Below are positions 45,001 through 56,000 of a stretch of 64,000 nucleotides of DNA, piece by piece (positions within the stretch are counted from its first letter, which is position 1; each line of letters begins with the position of its first letter). Both the position numbers and the translations under genes were made by a program. Source of the DNA: Acipenser ruthenus (taxonomy: Eukaryota; Chordata; Actinopteri; Acipenseriformes; Acipenseridae); the NCBI RefSeq assembly GCF_902713425.1, contig NC_081214.1:22154208-22218207 (forward strand), in the 5' to 3' direction. The notes below the pieces were generated by a model. That model was not told the DNA's origin. It made no database searches and saw only the letters and a program-made list of their open reading frames with translations.

Positions 45001-48000
45001 TCTTTGTGTGTGTCAGCACCGTTCTATTAGATTAGGGTCAGCAGGGTGCAGGAGAGCCAGCAGCACCGGGGACAGGAATGCTCGATCTGTCGCTCTTTTC
45101 AATATTACCTGTTTTGAAATGAGGGGAGATGGGACCTGGTTATCTAACCCTGCAGCCAGAGGGCAGCAGGGTGGAAGAACAGTGATTACATATAAAAACA
45201 CATCAGGATACGCTTTCCTGACCGAAGCAAGTAAAACCTTATGCATGAAAATCCCACACACAAGCTGTCTTTTCAATCTGTGTGCATCAGAACGCATTGA
45301 GGTTTGCACGTCTTGTTTTCCTCTGCATATGAAAGTGCACTAAAGCTCTTTAGTCTAAACTAATTTCATGCAAGCCAGTAGAAATCCTGTCCACTACCAA
45401 TTCAAAATCAAACAGCCCTGAGCACTGGAAGTGAGGCGATGGTCTAAGATCTGCATAGTGCCATCTAGTACCAAGTCCATTGCACACCGAATTGAAGGAT
45501 CACCCAATTACTGTACAAAGTTTTTATTAAACACACACTTTTATTGCACCTTGCGTACCAAGTCCGCAACTGTCATACAAGAGTAATGCCTTGATTTCTG
45601 GAATCCGAATCATTTCGATTCAAAGTTTTTACTTGCTTAAAAAATTTAAATATATATTTACTCCTGTTTTATCCTTCAGTGTACTGGGTAGAATATTCAT
45701 CAGACTGGCTATTATATCAGTTGCATAGTGACTAACAGACAAGAAATTAAATATTGTCTATCAGAGAAGTCTTTTAAATCTGGTACTTGCCTATTTAGTT
45801 TTCACACGCTATGAATGAGTTAAGTTTAGTAGGTAGGTAAGTATGGCACCTGTATTGGATTCAATTTATTGCACAGCTCTTTTTGCTAGTTACTAGTTTC
45901 CAAACTTGAACATGTTGGTGTTTAAATCCAACTGTGCACTGCCAAAGGACAGCATGTGCTGCATGCAGATTTGTAAAACTGGTGTTCTCAGCACAAACCG
46001 GCCGCAGCTGTTTAGAGCAGCGATTTTAATAAGCAGCAGATTTGAAGTAATGAAGCTTTGTTTGCACTAGCAATTTGCCAATTTTTGTTTATATAAAAAA
46101 AAAAGACAGAAAGAAATTTAGACTTGGCTACAGATGGACCCCATAGCCTCCTATGCTAGACCAACGTTGTCATTTTTGTTGGTTGAATTTATGCAATATG
46201 GAACTGATCTGCATCAGCTCATTTAGCACTGTAATGAATCATGTAGCTTTATTGCAACTGTGGCAGCCACTGGCATTCCATTATTTCCACAAAACGTGCT
46301 TGAATTGCTTGTGTTCTGCTTTCCTCTACCCCTGACGGAATGCTAATTCATTCATTGGTTTTGTGTCTCGCGCTCAGCGGCGATGGGTCCTGTTTATTAC
46401 CGGCTGAGTCCCAGCATTGCTCGGCTGCTCTAGCTGTATATTCTGTCTGACGCACAGAAACGGTCAGGTCTCTTGTGGCTCCTGCCCTCTCTGGCTCTCC
46501 ACCCCTGCTGACAGCTCCTACAAGAAACGCCCATGTGACTGCCCAGCCCCTCTGTAATAATTCCCTGGCCTGAATCTGTCCCCTTGCATGGTGAGACAGA
46601 CGAAGCTGCCCAGCAGGCAGGAAGGGAAGCCGTTCAGTTGGCTGATGCAGAGCGACTCTTAAGGAAGCTGTAGTGCCAACCGTTTATTTTTGCCTCGATA
46701 CACCGTGCACTGCAGTACTACAGTGCTTCCTTGTTATACGTTTAAAATGCAGATTCATGGCTCCCATGAGCCCCATGTGCCATTTGCATTCTATATAAAA
46801 TGGAATACAGATAGTCTCTTCACTGCAGCTCCCTGCAATGTAATAAACAGGTAGCACTCTTACCATTTCAGCAGTCGTTTACATTCCCAACTGCTTTCTG
46901 TTATTTCGGTTGGCTGTGGTTAAATGACTCCCAATTCATAAAGGCTTTTGGTTGAGCAGCATTGAATGGTGCTATACCTCTCGGCCTTATCTAGGTAAAT
47001 AGCCCCGTGCCTGTTACAAAAACGTAACCATAGCAACATTAATAGAACCCTCACAAAGGCTGCAGACCAGCTCAGAAACGACCTGCTGATGAAGTTTACA
47101 GGGTAGAAGTGCCTTTTAGGGAAGCATCGCCTTTATAACAGTGTCCTGGGGCGATGGGGGCATTATTTTATTACACACAAGGGTGACCGTTACCATAAAA
47201 TGCCTAATACAGTACCTAATTGACATTGCATTAACTACTTCATGGGTGAAAACACATGGGTGAAAAAGTGTTTATTATCCAGTTTTGTGTCCTTGATCAT
47301 CATGTATGACTGTTTCTGTTTTCGATCATTTCTGCCATGTTTAATCGGCATGTTTGACCTTTTTGGGGGCAGTCTTTGAGCAAACCTGAACAAGGTGGAA
47401 TTCGGATTAAATCTCGATTTTAAAAAACCCAAAAAGTGGGATATTAAGCAGATACAAAATAATATATTTAATGCAAATTCAGAGTCATTAAAACCTGTAA
47501 GAATAATCTGGGACTTTATTACAAATTCTGGGCTGGAATATTGAAACTAAGATGCACATTGGAAGGGCAGTTGAATTGCACGTGAAGAAGCCTTTCTGAG
47601 TTGACACTTATGGAAAGCTGCCTTGTGCTCCTGCACCTGTCCGATTCAGCCCCAACAGAAACCACTGTTGGCACTCCTATTAAAATGAACCACTGTGAGA
47701 GAGAGGTAAAACGAGTTTTAGAAGCAAGGTTATGTATTAACTGCCATTTTGTTTAGGGTCTTCTGTTGTGAAAACAAGTCTATTTTTTCTCCTGAATTTC
47801 TAAACAAAAATGGGCATAGCTGTAGAACGACAGGCCAAACACACACTTTAAACATAACTTAACAGTAATGGATAATGCTCTTATTAAGAAAGGTAAGGTG
47901 GAAGTGTCAGAAGTGATCGCACTCGCTATCAGTATGTTTACTGTAGTGGGCATTATGAAAACAGCACACAGGAGAAGCTGTAAGCAGTGTGGCACAGTGG

Positions 48001-48525
48001 TCTCGAACAAGCAATCACTCAAACAGAACATTTCATGTGTTTGAAAGAATGTTGCAGAGTTTTACGCTGTCCCGTCTTTCTGAATCGGGTAAAGAGCATG
48101 GCTCGTCTTTTTTACACGTATGCCCACAAATGCAGCAGTGTGGAGTAGTGGTTAGGGCTCTGGACTCTTGACCAGAGGGTTGTGGGTTCAATCCCCAGTG
48201 GGGGACACTGCTGTTGTACCCTTGAGCAAGGTACTTTACCTAGATTGCTCCAGTAAAAACCCAACTGTATAAATGGGTAATTGTATGTAAAAATAATGTG
48301 ATATCTGTATAATGTGAAATAATGTATAATGTGATATCTTGTAACAATTGTAAGTCGCCCTGGATAAGGGCGTCTGCTAAGAAATAAATAATAATAATAA
48401 TAATAATAATGTAATGCTATAAATATGTAATATTTGAAAGTGAAAGTCATCCCAACACTAGATCCAGGTATGCACAGTGGCCTGAGAACACTATATAGAG
48501 GAATGGAGATCCCTAGACTAAGACC

Positions 48526-48590
<65 letters not shown>

Positions 48591-49997
48591 TTTCTTGTCA
48601 GTAATGTGCAGTATGATCAGAATCGATTTTATTGAAGATGAAAACAGCATGCTTTTGAGCACCATCGAGCCCTTGCACTAATAGCTGCACATGGTTGCCG
48701 GACTTGTCCAGCAGCATTCTGCAGCACTTAACTCAACAAGTTGCCCAGACTCACTGGGGTTTCTGGGAAGCGCTGGGCTTTGTAACTCATTTACCGTCAG
48801 TGTGGTAACTGGAATTACCTGAAAAAGCAAGGCCTGTACTTTACCTTCCCTTTCAGAAGCAGTGATGCTGAAATCCTTTAGTTCAGCATTTTTTTTTTTT
48901 CCTGCAACGAGTTTTTCTTCGCTGCCAGGATCCAGGGTGAGCTGGACGAGAGCCAAAACCGAAGCTCTGACACAGACAGGGATTCGTCTGAAGGCCACAG
49001 TCAAGGATATTTTAGGCATTTGTCCTGGCTGTTTTCTTGTGTCTGGTTTGCATGCATGTGGAATGTGATTTCTGTTTCACATTCCACATGCAAACCCATT
49101 CTGTAAATGTAAACGCTCTACAAAACAACCGGTTGACAAATATTGGCAAAATACATTTTCACAACAATATTAAGAACCTGTGAAAATTGATGGACTGAAA
49201 CTACGAGTTTAATAAGACACGCCTGCGCTTGTTATCTATACACTGTGGCTAATCAAGCTCATGTTAAAACCTGGAATGGATGAAACTGCAATGCAATTGG
49301 AGTATTATTTCCATCCTTGAAAAAAAAATTATAACAAATCGAGGTCCCTTTTAATCAGGGAGAAACGATTCTGTGGATAATATGGAATTGGTTTGACCCT
49401 TCCCCCCCTCCATTTCAGTAGGTACATTCAGAGGGGAGCTGCACCTGTATCCTTTTATATTCTGTTTTATTTCCTCCAGTTGGGAAGCCTTGTGGGCTCT
49501 TGTTGTGTTTCCAGGAACAGTGGGGGTCGCCCGTGCAGGGGGCAGCTTTGCCCCTGCGCAATGCTGATTGGCATGACGCTGCCCGTCTGGCATGCAGTGG
49601 GTGACTGGGACCGGTCCAAGCAACCTGCAAAGCCACCATCTGTCTGCCGCTTCTAGCTAGAGAATCGCCTGCTCTGCCAGTACTTGCTGCTGCTATGCAA
49701 TTAACATTGAAGGATCTGATTTCAGCAGAGCAAAAAGGCAGTTTTTTTTATTGTTAAGGTGGAGCAGTACTTTTCAAATCAAAATTAAAGGTGCTGTATT
49801 GGGTTGTGTATAACAAGTAGATTGTTTAAATACTTGCTTTGAACCAGCAGGACACGAAGGTGTTAGTGTTGCTTAATTCAGTGTCTCTAAGTGAATTCCC
49901 TAATTAAGTTGAGTATGAATATACACTAATATTACAGTGCAAATGAGGAGTGTTGATGGTGTTCTCCTGTGTATTGCATGGGCTGGTTTCAAGCTGT

Positions 49998-50028
<31 letters not shown>

Positions 50029-53000
50029 AGGTGTCCATACCTGGCAGTTCACCTGTCCCCAGCCATCCCCGTCTTTGCCATCGTCCTGTTCTTCTTTGTC
50101 ATGGCAACGCTGCTGCGCACCAGCTTCAGTGACCCGGGGGTGCTGCCCAGAGCCTTGCCCGATGAGGCCACCTTCATCGAGATGGAGATCGGTAAGCAAG
50201 TCCTCCGAGGAGGGCGGGTTCATCTGATGCAGTTTCATTTACACTGAGCTAGTGGGAGCTGCTGTTGTCACCTCCCTCGCAATATAATGTGTGCACTTCT
50301 TCATGGATGGCAACAAGAGGAAACAGATTGGCAGAGTAATAGATTTTGTCAAAGCCTTCATGCACAGGTAACGCTCCACAGAATCACACCATCTCCATGG
50401 GTTGTGCAGCTGGGGCCCATCTCCTCTGGGAAGCTGTGTACAGTAGGCCAAGGGTCTGTTTTAGGAGTTGATAATTTACAGGTTGCTGACTTGCTGATCA
50501 GCAGAAACACAGAGGGGGTTAGTCACGTAGTGTGTTTATATCAAGAGATTTTAATTATGTCTTGAGTCCTTATTTTAGGGGTGTTCACATTTAGTGGTGG
50601 TTATCTATGGTGGTCATAACACTGAACAGTACTTTCCTGGTAAATATGTCATGTGTTCAGTTCTACCGACAGCAGAGCTTGGGCAAACAATAATTTGAGT
50701 CATTCAAGGTGACAGGGTTATAGTTTTGCATGAATGTCTGCAGTGACGTAACTGCTAATCAAATTGTACCCTTTGGACTAGCAGAATGTAAAGCATGCTT
50801 GTGTTTATTATGAGTCCGGCCCATCCCTGAAGCTCTGTGGGTACAGAGTGCAACTAAAGTTAAAAGACTTCCTGGAATTTCTGTGTTAAAAACATGGTTG
50901 TGAAACACCTGTTGGGAAAGTTATTTTTCCTTCTAATCATTCAAATATTTAGCAATCAAATGTGACTGGAGAGGCCCAACTTGAAGTGGTGAAATGCATC
51001 ATGAATGCATCTTTGGTACCACTTTTAAGTTTTCCTAAAAGAAAACACACTGATAATATTTCCATTCCTTATGAAATTTGTAACATTGACGTGAAAATGG
51101 TACACATTTAATACTCATGTAAAACAAACAAACCATTTTACCAGAGCGGATGTCTTCCTATTGGCTGAACCGTGTTTTGTTTGTGTGTCTTTCTTACAGA
51201 AGCAGCCAATGGGAACGTCCCAGCTGGCCAGCGCCCGCCTCCCCGGATCAGAAACGTTCAAATCAATAACCAGATTGTGAAGCTCAAGTACTGCTACACC
51301 TGCAAGATCTTCCGTCCGCCCCGCGCCTCCCACTGCGGGATCTGTGATAACTGTGTCGGTGAGTCGTAGCTTTCAGAGCCGACCGCCTCCGTCACGGGCC
51401 TGGAACCCGGAGAACCGGTTTCTTCTACTGCTGCTGTGCATGTATTGTAGTCGGCTGTCACAATCTGGAGTGACACCATTCCTAATCCTCTGAAGCAACC
51501 AAAATAGTTTTTTAGGTAGTCTGTTGTTGTACATTGTCTCTGGGATTTGTTTCCCCCTGTGGCCAAAAGCTGAATAGCAGCCCTCTTTGTTTCTAACCTG
51601 GATAATCCAGATTGTCATTGTGACTTTGCATTTGTCATCAAATTTACAACAAATGCTGCCATTTTATAGTATTGTTTTACTTCCCCAGTGACTCATTCCT
51701 CATCTGTTCCTGGCTGTGCCTTTTAACCCTTTCATGAAAAAAAGGAGTCTTGGACATATGTTCATTGATATTTTTTTTTCAATTTCTTTCCATTGCTTTA
51801 TATGGTGGGTGGCATCCTCATATGAGATCATTATGCATTTATGTCTCCCATACTAACTTTTAAAGTTTTGTGTTTGTCAGAGCGTTTTGATCACCACTGC
51901 CCATGGGTGGGAAACTGCGTTGGGAAGAGGAACTACCGCTACTTCTACCTGTTCACACTCTCGCTGTCCCTCCTCACCATCTACATCTTCACCTTCGACA
52001 TCGTCCACGTGGTGCTGCGTGAGTACAGGGCTCCTTTAACGACTGTGTCATGAATAAATCTGCAAGCAAATACATTGTGGGCAGAGGCACTACAGACTGA
52101 TGTGCTAAAAAACACAAAGTCTGAATTCAGTTTCCTTGCCCTTTCTTTCATGTAAAGTAAAATAAAAAAAACACATGTGGCATTAAATATACTGTAACAC
52201 AGGGCCGACGCCAAGGGGGGGCCTTAGGGGGTCGTGCTCCCCCCCCCCCAGTTCAGATCCCAAATCATTAATAAGTAAAGCTGAACACAAAAGTGAAACT
52301 ATAGTATGCGTTATTTCTGGAAGATTTCAGAGGTTGTATGACTTGGATCACCTACCGCCAGCCCTCCCCCCCCAGCGTACACTCTACCGCCAGGCCTGCT
52401 ATAACAGGAAGCAGGTGCTTTGAAACCACTTATTTGCATTGCAGGTAAATAAAGAAAAGCTAAACCACGGTGCACCATAGATACCTATCGAACCCAAGGG
52501 ATGTAAATGGACAAGCTCAACAGCAGCTGATAAGAGCAGCTCCTTCAGCAGTGCATGTGTTTAGAAGTCCTGCAGCCAGGAGTTGCTCCACCATTGTACT
52601 CCAGACCTTTCTGTGTTGGTCCACATCTGAATCGAACCGTTTTTGTCTCTGTATGAGTCTGTCTATTATTCAAGACATTTATTTTTAGTTTAAGCTAATT
52701 ATTTTAGGGCCTGTATTCTTAATTTAGACACGTGTTCCTTGCAATTAATCTGAAACCCCAATCTGCATATCTCTGAATCGCTGGACATCACAGTCTCTTG
52801 AGAAGGAATAGATTGGGATTGAAACTGTGGGTGTGCCTGCCTGCCCTTGTTAAAGTTGACCATGGTATTTTTGCACAGTATTTTTGCAGTTTTCCCATGG
52901 TTATGCTGTGCATTTACCATAGTTTACACTTGTGTGCCATGTTTAGTAATATGCTTTACCATACCCCCCTATTCTTAACAATGTTTTACCATGCATTGCC

Positions 53001-56000
53001 TATGCTTTATTACACTTTGCTATGCTTTTACTATGGTGCACTTGCATCACTAAATGATTGCACTCTGCTTGTTTTTCAGGCTCGGTGGATTCTGGGTTTG
53101 TCAACACCCTCAAAGACACCCCTGGAACATATCCTTTAACAGATATGTGTAATAAATCCCTTTTATTAGAGGGCTTTGCTGTGCTTGCAGGTTTGAGACA
53201 GATCGTGAAAGAGACAGGCTGTGTTGTTCCCTTGCATGCTTTAAGCTGTCCTGCCAGAAGGCTCTTCTATTCTCCTGCTATATTGATTTTCCTATTTGGC
53301 AGAAAAACAGAAAACTTTGTCTATGTTGTGTCTGGTTCCAAGCTCTGTAAATAGCGGAGGGGGAGGGGGAGGGGGAGGGGGAGGGGTCGTTACTAGTGCT
53401 TTAGCCAAAGAGGAGAGGGGTGGAGAAAGTGTAGTTTTTGTGACATAGATGCATGTCCAAAAGTCATGGCCTTGACCACATGGAGCTTCTCCTCTGGTGA
53501 TTTTAAGCCATCAGAAGTATTTAACATTCCTGTTACAGGAAAAAGAGCCGTCTTGAACGACTCGCTTGATATTCGGCCAAGAGCAGGTTGTTGGTTTGGG
53601 GTTTAATTGTGATTTTGAAGGTTAGGATTAGGGTTATGTGCGGATGTTCCTTAAACGTTTGCGTCCAGACCAATTGAGCTACATCCGCTTTTCTGTAGGA
53701 CTTGTTTTTGCTTTCCCCAGATCCTAATGCTTTTAATGACTGTTTCCCTTAACTGCCCCCCACTGTCCTGGAGGTCGTGGTCTGCTTCTTCACGCTGTGG
53801 TCTGTGGTGGGACTCACAGGCTTTCATACCTACCTGGTGTCGCTCAATCAAACCACCAACGAAGACGTGAGTGCTTTCAATTCTGCTGATGAAACCTCTT
53901 GTCTGTTTTACTGTTGGCACGATACAATGCCTAGTAATGGTTCTGTTTCCTAATGTAATATTGATCACACTAGTCCTATACAAATGCTCTACATGAAATC
54001 GGTATCTGAAGCAATGCAAGAGTACTATAGGGCCCATTCCAGAAAAATGTAGCATTTGTTACAATGGGCAAGTAATCGGTTTCATGCTTTATTTTAAGGG
54101 GCACTTTTTTCAGTTAACTGTCTGGAACTAGCTTACTAACAAACGTTACTGTAGTGAACACATAGTGAAAACTGCATGACACTATGATCGACCCATCTCC
54201 ACATTAGTCTGATACATACCTGTCAACATTGAGTTTTCAAAATAAGGGAGCTTTTGTAAACCTAAATCTTAGTGGCCTGAATTGAAGTGAATACCTACAT
54301 AAGACGAAGGCATACAACCATTCCTGGTAGACTGATACGCTGCTCCTTCAAATTGCTTTTTAAAAGGAAAAATATCAAACAGAAAAACAACCATGCAATG
54401 CTTCCCAATCCGATTCTCTCTTGGCCCCTGTGGTTCTTATTGTACTGTGGTTGCAGGTGGTTGATTTGGCAGCAGCCAATGCTTTGTAAACAGGTTCAGT
54501 GCAGTTGATTTTGCACGACCGCAAATCATACACAGTTGGCGTTGTTACTTTCATTACGCAACACACCGAAGGCTGAGTTTGGTGGTGCACACTGACCTTG
54601 TCATCAAAGGACGAGCTGTGGCACCTACTTTATAACAAGAAAAAAAATCTCTAAATTAAAAAAAATATATTAAAAAAAGCCAAAATACACAACAGCGGGG
54701 TATGCAACGTTATTCATTACACTGCACACATGAGTGTCGCTGGCCTTTTGGTGTTTTTGTAATCTCTTGCGCTTACCAGAAACATCAGTCTTGCTCCCAT
54801 GTCCCACTGTTAAAATCAGTCCTGCATAGTTTACAGAAAGTCTGCCTTTTTCCAACGTTGCTTAGGATTATCTGAGAAAAGTGGTTGCCCAACGATGCTT
54901 GAAATTGCAGTAACCACAGACCACAAAATACGGGAGAAAATCTGACCCAGGAGAAGTGTCCAAAAAAAACAGGGAAGTCCCGGCAAATAAGGGAGAGTTG
55001 ACAAGTCTGCTGATGTCATTAACTCAGCGGTGTAACAAACACTACAGTACCGTCTGTTAAATACTGTTTGGGCTCTCAATGTTGATGTTCCTTGGTTAAG
55101 ATTGATAGGACTTTGCCCTGAAGATTTCTATTGTTAATAAAGGAAATAATTAGGAATGGGAAAACACACATTGTGCAAATATTACCCCCTCCCCCTCCTT
55201 TTGTGTGTTTGTTCAGCTCTCCTGTCCAGCTCTTGTGACTCTATTAATAGATCAATCAATAGCTGCCTGTATTCCTGCAGTTAGCATGGCCCAACTCTGA
55301 AGGTAACGCTGGACTAAAGGGCACCTTCAGATGGTCACAGCTCTAATACACCTTAAAAAAGGAATTAACAGTAACGAATAAACTTCAGATTCTGTGGTCT
55401 AAACCATTAGATAACTGCTAATCCTAAAATCATAACTTTTACAGAGGTAATAAATGTTTTTTACAGTAATACATGGTTTGTAAATGACCACTGCACTACG
55501 TCAAGGCAACATAAGCTAGTCCAAGATACATTAAGTTCTACTCCAGGTCTGTGCAACCAGCCCCTTTTATATAATGCTTACGCTGTGGCCTTGTGTGCTC
55601 CAGACTACTCTAACAACGTCAACAACAGAATGTAAAATATTAAGAAATATCTTCAAGCACAAAAACAATTGTAGTGTTTTACAATACCTGAGACCGCTCG
55701 ATCGTTGGTCTCATCATACTACAAGTTAGTTGCTTTGTCTTGATGTGCTTCACAGTCAGTTTTCTGGCAGGAGTTGCCCAAGGTGTCTGGTGTTCTTGCT
55801 TAATTAAAAAATAATTGTAAAGCCTTGCTGTTCATTGAAAACCAAATGTTTGGCTCGGCCTCTCTTCCAGCTGAACACAGCAGCCACTGTGTGCTGTTTG
55901 AAGTAAATACACGGATTGCAATCGAGAGCCACTGCACTAAATTCAGCCTGAAGCACTGCTTAATAACTAACTCTAATGAGCTTGTGTTCTCGTTGGATCG

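Noticed and set aside
44975-45343. Open frame of 122 codons in ZDHHC9 intron 1 with an antisense partner
   Set aside because: No recognisable domain was seen, and open frames on both strands in GC-richer DNA are expected by chance.
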